Shown: positions 23,123 to 35,966, counted from the first letter of the stretch. The stretch: 64,000 nucleotides of DNA from Viola odorata (GCA_963691705.1 OY829542.1:20012579-20076578); one strand, 5' to 3'. Notes: generated by a model not told the origin, from the letters alone. Numbers and translations: made by a program.

Positions 23123-25944
23123 ATGGCGTCCCCATCACTCACCGTATCCCCACCACTCAAACCCAAACTCCCGCAACCTTCCCCACCAACGCTCACCGCC
23201 ACCACCTCCTCCCCCTCCCCGGCCAAACTCGAAATCCCAAAGCCCACCACCGCCTCCACTCCTCGCCTTCCGCCACACACTCCCTCCTCTGATGCGGACG
23301 TCATCCACATCCCTAGCTACTCCAGTACTTCCCTCTTCGCAGCAAATTAACTTAATTGAATCAATCAACTGATTATATCTACAACTAACTTCTTCTCTTT
23401 CTCGTCTCCTCCTCGCAGGATGGTTTTCGTGGAACAACATTCACGAATGCGAGCTCCGATTCCTCCCTGAATTCTTTGACTCGCGCTCGCGTTACAAAAC
23501 CCCAGAGCTTTACACGTACATCAGGAACTCCATCATCAAGCAATTCAGGCAAAACCCTACTGCCAAGATTAGTTTCACCGATGTTAGGAAGACGCTTGTG
23601 GCTGATGTTGGCTCAATTCGTAGAGTTTATGATTTGTTGGACGCTTGGGGTTTGATTAATTACTCTACTTCCGCACTCAGCAAGCCCTTGAAGTGGGAAG
23701 ACAGAGATTCGAAGTCTTCTCCTCAGGCTGCTCAGTCTGATGGTGGAGGAGCTTCTGCTGATTCTAATGCTCTTGCTAAGGATACCTCCAAGAGGGTGTG
23801 TAGTGGCTGCAAATCTGTTTGCAGTATTGCTTGCTTCTCCTGCGATAAGGTCACTTCTAATCTCCTTGGTTTCCTTTTCCCTAGTTTTTGGTTGATGACA
23901 CAATTCGCAACGAATAATGGAGATAGAACCTTGAATTTATAGATGTAATGCATCTTTATTAGTGTCTTTGAGATTAGTGTTTCTATTATTGCTAAAGATA
24001 TATGCCATGAGTGTAACACTTGTTGGAATTTTTGCATATATATGCATGCGCAATGTGTAATTATTTGCTAGGGTGTTATTGCATTTTTTTGTGGATTGAC
24101 AACTTAGGTTAGGATTATTATCTATGGCATACATCCTAATAATCTTCTGTTTTTGTGCAGTATGACGTGACTCTATGCGCCCGGTGTTATGTCCGTGGAA
24201 ACTATAGGGTTGGTCTTACTTCTTCAGATTTCAGGAGGGTCGAGATTAGTGAAGAGATGAAGACAGATTGGTCAGAAAAAGACACTTTGCAACTTTTGGA
24301 AGCCGTTATGCATTATGGTGATGATTGGAAGAAAGTTGCACAGCATGTTGGTGGTAGATCTGAGAAGGATTGCATCACTCATTTTATTAAGCTGCCTTTC
24401 GGAGAGGAATTTGCTGGTTATAGAGATGCAGGGGAGATTGATAACAGTTGTAGGCAGATAAAAGATCATAGTAATGCTGAATCTGCATCAGATACAAGTA
24501 AAAGAATGCGCCTCACACCTCTTTCAGATGCAAGCAACCCAATAATGGCTCAGGTATAGTCTTTAGGTCATTTCAAGATTATGGAAATGAAGAATTGGCT
24601 TCTCGCTTTGTTTTTTTTGGCTACCATTGTATATAGTGTACAATATGCCACCCTCTGTTTTTAGGGAAATACATATCGCTCATTATTGTTGTTCGTTGTT
24701 TATTTGTAACATTCTCAGGCTGCGTTTCTATCAGCTTTGGTGGGGGTAGAGGTAGCTGAAGCTGCGGCTCAAGCTGCTGTAACTACTCTGACTGATGTGG
24801 AATATGGACCAAGTAAAATCAGTTTTGGATCTCTTGGCAGGAATGTGAGACAGCAAGGTATAATACCGGCTATATGGCTCTTGTTCATTATCAAATAATC
24901 TCACTGGTAAAGAATTAAGTAGATTAGTTTATTATATTCTATCTGGTTATGGTGAGCTAGAATTTGGCGAGAGAATATAACTGCATTGATTGCATAAATA
25001 CAGAACTCCAGTACCTTTTTGGGTTTTGATATGGGTACATGGTTTACCTAGAAACTTTATGGCACCTGTATCCTGTTGAATTGACAGTGCCACAGCCATA
25101 TGATTTTTGGTTCTTCTAGATTCTTCTAATTCTAATCTTGCAGTTTAGTGTGTTGTCAAGAATGGTTTGTCACATCCTGATGCAGGAATGATTTCATGGT
25201 AGCAGAGACACCACCACCGTTTGAGTGGATTGGTATGTGCTGTCATAATTTCCCGTGCTTGATTTTGACTAAAATTATTGGGAGAGGAAATGATGTTGAG
25301 TGGGGTTTGGGAGATTACTGTGGGACTAAAGCATGATATCTGGATCTGGAAGCTTCGTTAGTTTATCAGTAATTAATAGGTCATTTAGGAATTGCTTCCT
25401 TGTTCTATACGAGGGAGCTGTTGTCCCAAGTGATTCTTGTGTATCGAGTATCTGTTCCCGTACATTTCTTGATAAGTCTATTAAGAGTCTACACTAGGTA
25501 TTGATCTGAGGTGGATAACAAATGCATGTATTCCCTGGGTGCAGATGCCCGTGTCACATCTAATGGCGATTGCAGTCTAAATGCATTGGAAAGATCTTGC
25601 TTAGATGCAAGTTCAATGCTTGAAAAGGAAGAGCTGGATGTAGAGAGCGCAATCTCCAGAATCACCGAGGTGCAGGTTTGTGGGATTTCATATCAATATT
25701 GCTTCAATTGGTAAACCGATTCTTGTGGTTGCTCAATGTCATGACTCACAAGTTCTTGCAGATGAAAGACATTGAAGACAAGATTGCACGTTTTGAAGAA
25801 TTGGATTTGCAGGTTGAGAAAGAGCGGCAACAATTGGAGCAAATGAAGAACCTTCTATTTGCTGACCAGCTTAGTATTTTAAATAACAGAAGTTGCTCAT
25901 CAAAAACCGGGGAACGCATGGAGGAGAATGTAAGATCAGGTTAA
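23123..25944 (+). CDS. SWI3B: SWI3B, SWI/SNF chromatin-remodelling subunit (SWIRM-ZZ-SANT)
   Basis: Six exons: 23123-23324, 23419-23849, 24161-24553, 24719-24857, 25545-25675 and 25762-25944. All have GT-AG junctions and keep one frame, giving 492 residues, close to the length of Arabidopsis SWI3B. Order: a Pro/Ser/Thr-rich N terminus; SWIRM (about 69-150, with IPSYSRWFSW and ...VGSIRRVYDLLDAWGLINY); a ZZ-like zinc finger (194-221, CSGCK...CDKYDVTLCARCY); SANT (about 244-292, WSEKDTLQLLEAVMHYGDDW); and a C-terminal coiled coil (exon 6). It acts in the nucleus as a core scaffold subunit of BAF-type remodellers. ATG chosen because it is the first in-frame start after a pyrimidine-rich leader (about 23080-23120). 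It is convergent with the next gene, 550 bp apart. Confidence 0.93.
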
Positions 25945-26494
25945 CTGTGCCTAGGACTTCACATTCAAGAAATTGTAGTCTACTTTCTTACTTTTTGTAG
26001 TCTCTGCACACCCGTAGGTTATTCTTTCAAGTTTATTCGGTGTGTGCATATTTTCCCAAAAGGGTACCTCAGTTGAAAATGTAATGTTCATTATCCTTCG
26101 GAATAGCGCAAAAATCTGCAAAATTAATATCGGGTTGTCCTTCCTAGAACACCATTGATTCTAATTCATTCATTACCTGTCGGGTCGGGTCGGGTCGGTT
26201 CGTATGAGTATTAGAAACAACAATCTTATATTTGAATTGTCAGGTGGGAGTTCTGCAGGTTTATGAAAAATGTGCAGGATTAAAGAACATTTGATTGAGG
26301 CACCAAAATGAGCAATTTGAATTTCGATCATATTTAGGTTTTTAGCCTCAAGAACTACTCCACATGGCTGAAAAAAACTTTGGTATTCAGCAGTTTTCTG
26401 CTAATCAAAGTATAGAATCATCACATCTAAACAAGTTCATATGCTGAACAAGTCATGTAATGGAACTTTCTGCTGCAGTTGACGCTTGTTGTAC
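25945..26494. other. Intergenic region between convergent SWI3B and the PsbP gene
   Basis: Presumably holds both 3' untranslated regions. It contains a short GGGTC tandem run at about 26179-26197. Nothing else stands out. Confidence 0.5.
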
Positions 26495-28166
26495 TCAGAT
26501 GAACCGGAACGAAGAGACGGTCTGCGAACACCAAATTACAATAGAGATGAGTTCCACTTCTAAAAGCTGCCTTAATTAAAATTAGTGTAAATGAAGTTTG
26601 TAAGCTCATGTATGAAGCTACCTTCTGAATCTGGGAACCATATTTCTCGGATTCTTCATCGACAAACTACACCACCGATATAACACAAAATGTCAGAGTT
26701 GAACATTGGACCCATGTTCTTTTTCCTACTAATCATATTCATACCTGTCCTGTAATCGTATATAGTCTGTTGATCCAACCATTGGACGCCATCCCAAGTG
26801 CTGAATACAAATGCCTGCGGCTTTCACCGGGATTTTGCAGTGTATACTCAATGTAATAAAACCCTGTCAAATGTTTGGAGACAATGTAATAAAGCACTGT
26901 AAATTGTAATGCGCTCGGCTCGGGTGAGGAAATTACCATTAGATGCTTTAGAGTCTATGAGCTTCGCTGCCACGCCTGGTGGCCTTTGCCAGCTTCTGTC
27001 CAATCCGCCGATCTATTGAATAGAGAAGATGAAAAAGAAATGCTTAGATATCATGCACTTTGACAGAGATCTCCACAGGCAGAGGAAAAAGTAGAAGAAG
27101 AAGAAGAAGAAGAAGAAGAAGCAAAGAACACTCACAAGAGTTTCAGCAAACGCTTCGACTTTGCCAAATGATTCCAACCTAGTAAAATCCGGACCAACGC
27201 CTGTGATCACGACACTAACTGAAACAACCAATTCAGAAGTTGCAAATCATGAATAAGCTAGCTGCAAAAATGATACTGGAAAGAATTCAAACCAGAAGGA
27301 AAATATGCAAATACCACTTGAACTAGCGGCTCCTTCTGGGTAGAAAGCGGTCACTGATTTGAAACCAGAAGTATCTCCTCCTGCACCTACTTCCCATTCT
27401 GCATTAACAAGTTACACTATGATTGAACTCTGTCCTGCAATTACATTTTTCCAAATGCACACACACCACTAAGGAGCTGCCAAAATGACCACCACCAAAG
27501 TGGAAAACGTCAATTTGAAGACTCGGGTTTCACAAGTACAATTTGACCCATTAATTCCTCATTCATAACCAATCAAGAAATTGAGATTACCTTGCGGAAT
27601 CGATATTTTGAACTTGTTCTCATCATCTGTATAAACACGGAAATTCTCTGCCACATCTAAAACTCAACAAGACATCAAGGTTAGAAAAAGTCTATAAGCA
27701 TCGAGTTTCGAGTAACGATAGCAGACTCACCAGTTGCTGCCAACGCCTGGGAAACAATTGTGGGAAAAGAAAATGCAGAAAATGCCATCTTAAACAAGGC
27801 TTCTCTCCTTTTAGCTCCATTTCCAGCTACTTCTCCTGGGCAAACACTAGTACTATATAATACATCGATAACCCAACAATTAGAGAATATTTTCTTGAAA
27901 ACGAGCAAAACTACAGAAGGTTGGCTTAGAAATTACAATGGGTCATGTTGTTGTACAGATTCTTGGCGGGTTATGCTGCTGCTGCTGCAGCAGAGGACTT
28001 GATACTTTATGCAACTCCCGAAGATGCCAGAAGGAATTGAAGAGAGGAAGGAGTTGAGGGTAGAATTGGGTTTCAAAAGATGGAGACTTTTGCTGAGGGA
28101 TGGAGATTTGGAGTAGTAATGGCATGGATGCTGAGACAGCGAATGCAGTGAAGAAACAGACGCCAT
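26495..28166 (-). CDS. PPD3: PsbP domain-containing thylakoid lumen protein (PPD3-type)
   Basis: Nine exons on the minus strand (high to low): 27937-28166, 27731-27846, 27591-27656, 27315-27398, 27136-27218, 26937-27012, 26745-26863, 26622-26666 and 26495-26521, giving 281 residues in one frame. N terminus: Ser-rich chloroplast transit peptide. Then KRRE plus a hydrophobic run ending SQALAA (about 89-114), a twin-arginine-type lumenal signal with an AxA cleavage site. The rest is a PsbP fold starting VAENFRVYTDDENKFKISIP and ending KTVSSFRFI. PsbP-domain proteins are thylakoid lumen factors; the exact role of this member is unclear. Exon 2 start (27846) is the least certain junction; the 27-bp last exon rests on frame and the conserved SFRFI end. 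The PPD3 assignment is from recalled similarity. Confidence 0.88.
27091..27122. repeat. GAA microsatellite in PPD3-type intron 5
   Basis: About ten GAA/AGA trinucleotide repeats within the intron between 27013 and 27135. On the transcribed strand this is a TTC-rich tract close to the acceptor, so length changes could affect splicing. Confidence 0.9.
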
Positions 28167-28693
28167 GCCTTTTTTGATTGGCTTCCTGAGTTCTGTTTCA
28201 ACTTTCAAGTGTTGAAGATTTATTATCCGTTTTTCTTTGGCTAAAATACATCAAATAATGCTATACTTTACAAAGTGTTCCATTTGAGCTAGCTAGAGGA
28301 GCTCAAATGTTTTGAAAATTACAATAAAAACTATAATTTGATTATTTATAATAGTAAAAGTTTACAAAAATGGAAGGAAAATTACATTTTTCCAAATGTC
28401 ATATATTTTTGCAATTTTCAACTACTAAAACTAGAAAGGTTCAAATTACAACTTTTAAAAAACTATATTATTTTTTACAATTTTTAAAACTATAAAAAAT
28501 AAAATGGAATATTTTGTAAACTATATGATTTTTTATTTATATAATTCACTATTTTTTTCCTTCTTTTTCTATTTTCATTATTAGGCCTAAAGTTATTTTT
28601 ATTCCATATGTTTGTCCATTTTTCTCATTCCGCATCATTATTAGGCCTAATGTGTCATTTTGTCATTAGAATTAAAACAACAAATATTCATAC

Positions 28694-29531
28694 GGTTAAT
28701 GATATTGGTACATGACCTACCTTATTGATTTCACCGCTGTACTTTTTTTGTTCGGATTTGACCCATCCATTACTTATCGCGTATTAACTTGCCCCCTCCC
28801 CTTAATGCTTATATACGTGACCGTTAACTATACGTACGTGGAATTTTTTATATATTTTTGCTGACGTGACAGTCAATGTCAACTGCCATATCAAAAAATA
28901 AATAAATAAATCAACAAAAATCAAAATTTGAAATAATTCAATAGAAAATAAAATAATTTTTAAAAAAAATGATATAGATTTTTTTCTAAATTATAAAAAA
29001 TTGAAAAAAATAAAATTACTAAAAATAAAAAAAAAACCTTTATATAATTTGCTTTTTTCAAAATTATAAAGAGATTATTTATTTTTTTGTAAAGATTATG
29101 GTTTTATTAATTTGAATAGCCCCAAAATTAGAAATAAAATAAAGCAAAAAGTTTCAAAAGTGTATAGGACAACCCAAAGAAGAAAAAAAAGAGAGAAAAA
29201 CCAGATCTGTAGATAGAGAAGAAAAGATTTTTTATTTTTTTTAATTTTAAAAATATTTTTTCTATTTTATTATATTTTTTTGTTTAACATGTGTTTTTTA
29301 TTTTATTTTTTCAATATATTTTCTGAGGCGGCAACTGACATACACTGCCACGTCAACAAAAATAATATAAAAAATGACACTTACGCATAGTTAACGGCCA
29401 CGTATGTACGATATTAGGGGGCAAATTAATACACGATAAGTAGCGGAATGGTCAAATCCATACAAAAAAAAATACAAACCAACCAAATCAATAAGGTAGA
29501 TCAAGTACATGTACCACTAATATCATTAACC
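28694..29531. mobile_element. Non-autonomous TIR element, about 838 bp
   Basis: About 200-bp imperfect terminal inverted repeats. The left end begins GGTTAATGATATTGGTACAT; the complement of the right end begins GGTTAATGATATTAGTGGTA. Both arms then carry TAACTTGCCCCCT-like and GACGTGGCAGT-like blocks. The middle is AT-rich with no coding frame. The long TIR suggests a Mutator-like origin, but I could not find matching 9-bp flanks. Confidence 0.7.
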
Positions 29532-30720
29532 CTATTATCAATATGTGATTTCAAATTCATGGTTTGAAGGTTTAGTTTTAAGGTTTAGCATATGAAGTTT
29601 GAGAGTTATGATATAAGTTAAATTGGGGGTTTAGGGGATCAATTGATCTTAATATTACTAGAACAATTTTTTAATGAATTAAACTCTAATTTGAGTTATA
29701 AAAAATATTCATTTTGTATAAATTAGTTATGATAGAATAGTCTTGTCTTACTTGATTTAAAATTTAAAAATATAGTTATAGAATTTAGGGCATGAATTTT
29801 GAGTTTTGATGATAAAATATAGAATTTATTTTTGATAACAAAACTTACGATAATAGAGTATTCCACTTACTCTCTTAATAAATATAGTTATATATAAAAA
29901 TTAAAGCAAATAAATAATTAATTTAATTTTAATTACTAATTGTTGATATAAAATTAAAGTTAGTGATGTAATTAATTATTCTGGAAATTTTGAAAAAGAA
30001 AAATAGAAGAAAAAAAAGTAAAAAAAAGGAATATAACCCATTAGTAAAATATCATACTAAAAACTTACTATCTCTAGTTATTAGTCAATATTTAATTTGT
30101 TAATATGAAATAAAATATAGTGATGTAATTGAATATAAAATAAAATAATATTTGTGAGAAATGGAATACTAGAAATCATCTTCGTATTATTATTAATTTT
30201 ATATACGAGTTTGGTGAAACACAATAAGAAAAAAGAAAAGGTTTTATCAAACTTAGATCTATTTGGCTCTAACCGTGTATTGCTATGTACGGTACGGATA
30301 GGCCTAAGTGGATTTTTATTTCTTAAGGAAGACTTCTTCTATATGATGATTAGAATAAGGATTCCGTACTGTTTAGTGTAATGTGTTGCCCTTTTGATGG
30401 TTGATTTAGTGTGGCTTGCTTGTTTGTTCTATGACATTATATGCAGTATAGGATTGTCTGCTTTAATCTTTGGTCTTTTCTTCAGGGGCAGAACATACTC
30501 TATTGTAAACTATAGGGCCTGTTTGGGAGTTAGATTCTGATTTCTGTCACAACTAATCTGATTGTCAAAATTGCTTCCGGCTTCGAATAGAAAAGTAGGG
30601 GTTTAAGTATACAGGGATTAAAAGTTCAACATCAACTAATTATTTCACAAAAAGATACAGGGAAAGAGAGTTCTACAAGGATGCCAAAGGCATGGGTAGA
30701 CATTAGAACAACTTAACACT
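29532..30720. other. AT-rich intergenic DNA
   Basis: No gene or repeat structure recognised. The part from about 30600 probably contains the 3' untranslated region of the SDR gene on the minus strand. Confidence 0.5.
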
Positions 30721-33000
30721 TTAATTCTTGGCTCTTTTCAACAGTAAACGCAACGAAAACATCCCCAAAGCAGATGTCTGCCAAAACCATGCTTTTGCAT
30801 TAGCAGGATCTACCCTTTTTGCTAGGTGCCATGCATATATGCCCTCACCAATATGAGCTGCTAAAGCTGCAAGAAATACTGTCCTTACCATCCACATTGA
30901 CCTGAATACCAAAAGGGTGAAGGCCTTCAAGGGTCGCACGGGTCCGGTATCTGGCAAGTAAGCAGCACAGAACATTGCAGACATTCCAATCACAACAAAC
31001 AGCCATACATATATTGTAGGACCATCCAAGGTTTTTCTTTTCCTCTCCTGAAAGTATGAGATGGTTTTCGCCATTCCCTCCCGAGGAGTCACCATTGGAA
31101 CGTAGCCAAGCTCCTCCTTAGCTTTGAGGAACGAGAAATAGTGAGTCACACCAACCTGTTCAAGCAGACTTGATTCAGCAAGTACTACAAAGTAGTTACA
31201 ACTTACAATAGTTACAAGAATTGCCAGATAAAAAAGAAGACAGATAGATGACAATTTTGATAAATTGAGAATGTTATGGAGCAAACAAGACATCAATTTT
31301 CTAGTGCCAGATAAAAAAGAAGACAGATAGATGGCTGCAAACATATGACAGCGGTAATGGCATATATTTTATGGCCCATTTTACCTGATGTCCAAGGAAG
31401 GCATCGAGAATTTCACAGGTAAACAAAACCTAAGGAATATCAAAATCAAACAAACCTTATATACTTCAGCAGGGAAGAGTAGCGGCGCCGGAAGCCACCA
31501 TTTATTTAACCATGGATACAAGAATGTATAGATAACCCAAAATATCCTTCCAATGAGAAGAGCACGAGGGAGTGACAGAGACGTTTCTGGAACATCATAA
31601 TCCAGACTTTTGAGCATCGGCCGGAGGAACTCAAAACTATTGACTGGGGAACCTGAGAAAGAAGTTAGTAGTTAATTTAACAAGGTTTAGCTGACAGTTC
31701 ACATGAAGCAAGAAATAATAAAAAAATGCTAAGAACAAAGCAGTTTGATTCGTATACTTCTACCCCTGAAAATGCAAAGAAGAACACTACAAATCAAATG
31801 ATGTGCTTCTTACCATCAGATATAAAGTATGGCTGGCCAGCAGCTACTGGACATCCTTCTCTCCCAGGGATGTCATCCAAGAGTCCCATGCTTGCCAATA
31901 TCAAAGCAAGCACGAGGTTATCTACATAAATCCAGTCTGATTTCACATTTGCATCACCAATTTTAAACGTTAACAGGCCCAACTTTGCTAAGGATAAAAT
32001 CCTCGGAATGTGCCTTTCTTCACCAGGCCCATAGATAGCAGCCGGACGAATCACACAAGTGTAAAGACGTTTTCCATCATTCTCCCTGTAAACCATATAA
32101 AAACCCACATCAGTCCTTTCCCACAACAGAAACTCAAGCTTTTTACTTTCTGTTTTCCTAGTTCAAAATCTTAGGTGGTGAAGATAACGCAAAACTCGTT
32201 GAATTCACTCAAATTTCTCAACAAATTTCCATCATTCAACAAAATTTCAGACAGCCATTTCCACCTTATACCAACTACATCATCTAAAACACAACGATTG
32301 AAGTCATTTCCAGAAGCGAAAAGAAAATAAGATCGCGAAACACATGTAAACCACCAAATTACTTACTTGAAAGGACGCCCATTTTGTTTGAGAACCAGCT
32401 GTTCAGCAATTGATTTGCTGCGCGAATACGGATCGGGAAGGTCATCAAGAGGGAAGTAAGGCAAGGCTTCATTGCCATTGACAATCTCTTTAGTCCCAAA
32501 GACAACATTGTAGGTGCTAACATAAACAAGTCTCCTGATGCCAAACTGCAGACAACCATCCAAAACATTACAAGTCCCATTTACATTCACATCATCTATC
32601 CGACCCATCTGCAGCATCTCCTTCCCTGACATCCCAAACGAAGCCAAGTGGAAGACGCAATCCACACCTCCTCGCAACGCCTTCTCGACATCCTTCTTGT
32701 TTCCAACGTTTCCTGCCCGATTAAAAGGTTGAGATCAAAGGTCTAATTTGAGAAATTAGCAGGGGGATAATGGAGTGAGTGAGAGATGAGAGGGGTGTTG
32801 TGGGGCCCACCTTGGATGAAGTGAACGCCGCGGGAGGAGAGGAGGTGGGACCATGGGGAGGTGGTGCGGAGGTCAAAGGAGCGGACTTGACGAGCGCCGC
32901 GGCTGAGGAGTTCGAGACAGAGGGCGGAGCCGACGAAGCCTACGCCGCCGGTGACTAGGAAGATTTTGTCCTCGATTCCTTCGTTCTCGCTAAAGTGCAT
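30721..33000 (-). CDS. 3beta-HSD/SDR42E-like membrane oxidoreductase, copy A
   Basis: Five exons (minus, high to low): 32811-33000, 32367-32712, 31814-32085, 31456-31652 and 30721-31155, 1440 nt, 479 residues. N terminus has the Rossmann motif TGGVGFVG and an Asp after the second strand (SFDLR), which suggests NAD(H). The catalytic pair is in YSRSK; substrate-domain motifs IRPAAIYGPG and SDWIYVDNLV follow. The C-terminal part has hydrophobic segments (IGRIFWVIYTFLYPW; TIYVWLFVVIGMSAMFCAAYL; a later AFTLLVFRSMW... region), pointing to an ER membrane protein. The last roughly 90 residues look like the DUF4499/TMEM254-type tail of plant members. It belongs to the 3beta-hydroxysteroid dehydrogenase family (Arabidopsis At2g33630-like); the natural substrate is unknown. 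A second copy with identical exon lengths lies at 48134-50505. Confidence 0.92.
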
Positions 33001-33396
33001 TTTGGGTTCTCGTTCTTCTTAGCTTCGTGCTGCTTCTTCTTCTGCTTCCCGTGCAAAACTTCTGAGTTTTCCAGCGTTGGCGCTGACAACTACACCACCG
33101 CTTTCTTTCCTATACTATGGATCGGGACTTCCTTTCTATTTTCTTTGAGTTTGAACCTACCTTTTATTGGTATAAATAAAATAAAATTAGTATAAATAAA
33201 ATTTATTACTAGCATGTAAAATATTTTTAAAAATATAATCGTGTCAAGTAAAATTTAATTTCTTTACATTTTTTTCACATGAGAATTAATTTTTTTTGTC
33301 ATTAGACCATTCAGTATTATTCTCGGTGGTAGAGCCGAACAAAATAATTAGGGGCGAGCAAAATTAGACTAATTTTTTTTTAGGTACTATATGATA
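33001..33396. other. SDR copy A upstream region
   Basis: The first roughly 150 bases are probably the promoter and leader of SDR copy A (minus). Then AT-rich DNA, including at 33345-33396 the left piece of a dispersed repeat also seen near 19743. Confidence 0.45.
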
Positions 33397-33656
33397 CTCC
33401 CTCTGGTCTGAAATGTATGACTTTCTCGCATCCCAATATTCAGTAGGGAACGTATATTGAGGAGACCGAATGACTCACTATTTGACCCCAAAAAAATTCG
33501 TACTTTTTTTCGAACGTACGTTAATCCTTAATGTACTTTCGAGAAAAAATTAGGGGCAAAATTATCTCAAATAGTGAGTTTGCCGACCACTTTAAGATAC
33601 ATGCCGAAACAGTAAAAGCAAATGCTAAAACGTCATACATTTCGGACCGCAGGGAG
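33397..33656. mobile_element. Stowaway-like MITE (260 bp)
   Basis: Flanked by TA on both sides (33395-33396, 33657-33658). Terminal inverted repeats of about 25 bases start CTCCCTCTGGTCTGAAATGT (the right end reads CTCCCTGCGGTCCGAAATGT on the complement). CTCCCTC termini plus a TA target are hallmarks of Stowaway/Tc1-mariner MITEs. Internal inverted sequences (TGAATGAC...CACTATTTGA) make it a near-complete foldback. Confidence 0.88.
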
Positions 33657-33929
33657 TACATTATAGAAAAATTACATAATATATTTCTTTACTTTTTTTT
33701 ATCTAATATAATGTTTAGTTTATATATATATATTCTTGTTTGTTGGGATGGGTAGAAATGGAATAACATCAATGGAGTGTAAGGTATAGTTAAAAATAGT
33801 ATTCTTGATGCTTCTTGAGTATTTGACATTTGTATTTATGCAGACAAGTTTCGAAACAAACATTGAACATACACTATGGGGGCAAATGGAAATTTGAAGG
33901 AAGGACTGAATATATTGATGGCCATGTTG

Positions 33930-33934
33930 GTGTC
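33930..33934. repeat. Target site duplication GTGTC (left copy)
   Basis: GTGTC just before TGATAATAC; the second copy is at 40820-40824. Perfect 5-base duplication. Confidence 0.95.
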
Positions 33935-34725
33935 TGATAATACAAAAGTATATCACAAGGGCACAACGGACATTGTACCTTCACAAAGTACCGTTGACCA
34001 GTCAAAACGGCACATGACCGGTTTGACCAAGTCAAACATATGAAACGGCATCGTGACCGATTGACCTAGTCAACGGGAATAAGTGACCAAAGGACAAGTC
34101 TAGCCCGATCGCCTCAAAACGGCACGAAGCCGATCCACTCGCTAAGCTGTGAAGAAACGGATCGACACCTCTCCAAACATTGACCAGGTCAAGGGTCTCC
34201 AAACGGCAGCATGCCGATTCCACACAACGGCAGTGTGCCGATTTGCTATAAACGGTTTAAAGCCTGCAATAAAGGTACACTGTATGTTATTTCTATTAAA
34301 TCAGTGGTCAAAGCCACACATGGGAGACAGCACTTCCTGCTCCCACTCAACCATTATAAAACTATTACCTATAGGGAATGTTTATCCTCCCAAAGGTATG
34401 GTCTCTACTTTATGTTTATTGACTCTTACTTTTGAACCACTTTGTGGAAAAAAGAGGAAAGGTGTCAGTAGATCTAACCACTCCAACCACTCTAGTCCTA
34501 CATAAGGACTAGAGGGAAAGAGAGGAGGGACAGATCTGGAGCTCCCAAAAAAGAGACAGACACTGTTCCGATTCACATTCTCTGCATCCAAACACTGACT
34601 TTGGCATTGGAGATTCTCCGCCGGAGCAAGCCTCCGGTGGTTTTGCAGGTCGCTCAAGGGGCTCCGACCACACACTCCGGCCTGCCATTTGACGGAAAAG
34701 CCCCACCCCGCTCAAGGGATTATCA
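33935..34725 (+). repeat. 5' LTR (791 bp)
   Basis: TGATAATAC to GGGATTATCA. Contains three perfect CGGC-N5-GCCG inverted motifs (34120, 34204, 34228) and a TATA-like box TATAAA at 34355-34360, the likely promoter of the genomic RNA. Confidence 0.95.
34355..34360 (+). promoter_or_regulatory. TATA-like box in the 5' LTR
   Basis: CCATTATAAAAC, the best TATA match in the LTR, 365 bases before its end. An identical copy is in the 3' LTR at 40449-40454. Use as a promoter is inferred. Confidence 0.4.
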
Positions 34726-34727
34726 AA

Positions 34728-34746
34728 TGGTGCTTTCATTGAGAGC
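34728..34746 (+). other. Primer-binding site
   Basis: TGGTGCTTTCATTGAGAGC starts two bases after the LTR end. The initial TGG pairs with the CCA of a tRNA 3' end. I do not assign the tRNA. Confidence 0.65.
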
Positions 34747-34823
34747 TTTTGAAGTTTCAAGTGAGCAAGCCTTGAGATTCAAAGCTCTTTCTTCTCAATA
34801 ATTTGGGGTTTTCATTTCCAAAA

Positions 34824-35966
34824 ATGGCATCCAATCAAAATTTTCAATTAAATCGACCTGCTGGTGCTGCTGCTGATCAACGTGAAACACCACCAGCCCA
34901 AGCTTCACCTTTTCCAGCGGAAATAGGTGCTACGGCTCAACAACCTAATTTTTCAGAAATTCCATGTCCAGGCGCAACCCCAGAGGTCATTGAACCAGCC
35001 ATCATGCTTGAGTTTGCTGCCCTGCACCAAAGGATGAACGTGATGATGCAAACGTTCATAGGAGGAGTTCCTCCGCCAGTCAACCAGCCAGTTGTTCCTC
35101 AACAGATCTACAATCAACCGGCAGTAGAACCATCTTTGGAGCCACCACCAGGCCGTCAAGGTGTAGATCTACCCAGAGGGGAAGACATAGAAGAATTTGT
35201 CAACCAAATAGCTCGACGCAGCGCAAGGAGGAGCCATGAACAATCATCTCGAAGTAGATCCGAGAAAAGGAGAAGCAGAGAGAGATCGGTGACTCCACAT
35301 CAAACCAGGAGGGATCGTGACAGAGGTAATCCAGATCTGTTTAGACGGTCTGTTCAGCAACCAGATCGCGAAGAACAGGACGATGATCCAAGAAATCCGT
35401 TAACCCTTCGGGTTCGGAAACATCAAGTGAGCAGGCATGTCAAGCTACCATCCGATCACTACCATGGGACAACAGATCCGACGGTTCATGTGAGTTTAGT
35501 AAAGAAGCATGTTAAGTTTTTTACTAGAAAGGATGAGGCTTTGTGCCAAATATTTGTAATAACCCTTAAAGGGATAGCCAACACTTGGTTTGAAAAGCTA
35601 CCAGCCGGATCCATTGACTGTTTCGAGCAGCTAGAAAAAGCATTCAGAAGCCGATTCAGCTCATTAATACCGACGGAGAAATCTTCAGCCGTTCTGTTTG
35701 ACATGGTGCGACGGTCAGGGGAATCGTTGGCTGCATACGTGGCTAGATTTAGCACCGAGCTAGCAACTCTTCCTGATGTAGCACCCAGCTTTGCAGCAGA
35801 AGCGTTGAAAAGAAATTGTAAATATCGAGAATTGGAGAATGCTCTGATTGCAGACACTCCTAAAACCTTAGATCTTTTGCGGATTGAGGTGGAAAAATAT
35901 TCCAGAATGGAAGAAGCAGACTACCGAAGGAGGAAACGGGAGGAACCCGATCTCCAGGGTGCATAA
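34824..35966 (+). CDS. Retrotransposon gag protein (PF03732-like)
   Basis: 380 residues from the ATG at 34824 (MASNQNFQ); it is the first ATG after the primer-binding site region in this frame. Residues 1-110 are Pro/Ala-rich. Residues 125-195 are Arg/Ser/Glu-rich and basic. Residues about 205-330 form the gag domain, with DHYHGTTDPTVHV, TLKGIANTWFEKLPAGSI, FRSRFSSLIPTEKSS and SLAAYVARFSTEL. It ends soon after, with no CCHC knuckle and no fusion to pol. Gag builds the virus-like particle and binds the element RNA; an intact gag in a young element could package its own RNA while pol is supplied in trans. Confidence 0.92.
   Translation: MASNQNFQLNRPAGAAADQRETPPAQASPFPAEIGATAQQPNFSEIPCPGATPEVIEPAIMLEFAALHQRMNVMMQTFIGGVPPPVNQPVVPQQIYNQPAVEPSLEPPPGRQGVDLPRGEDIEEFVNQIARRSARRSHEQSSRSRSEKRRSRERSVTPHQTRRDRDRGNPDLFRRSVQQPDREEQDDDPRNPLTLRVRKHQVSRHVKLPSDHYHGTTDPTVHVSLVKKHVKFFTRKDEALCQIFVITLKGIANTWFEKLPAGSIDCFEQLEKAFRSRFSSLIPTEKSSAVLFDMVRRSGESLAAYVARFSTELATLPDVAPSFAAEALKRNCKYRELENALIADTPKTLDLLRIEVEKYSRMEEADYRRRKREEPDLQGA

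Noticed and set aside
34149..34505. 118-codon frame in the LTR (repeated identically at 40243-40599)
   Set aside because: Lies wholly in the LTR, overlaps the promoter and inverted motifs, and shows no domain.
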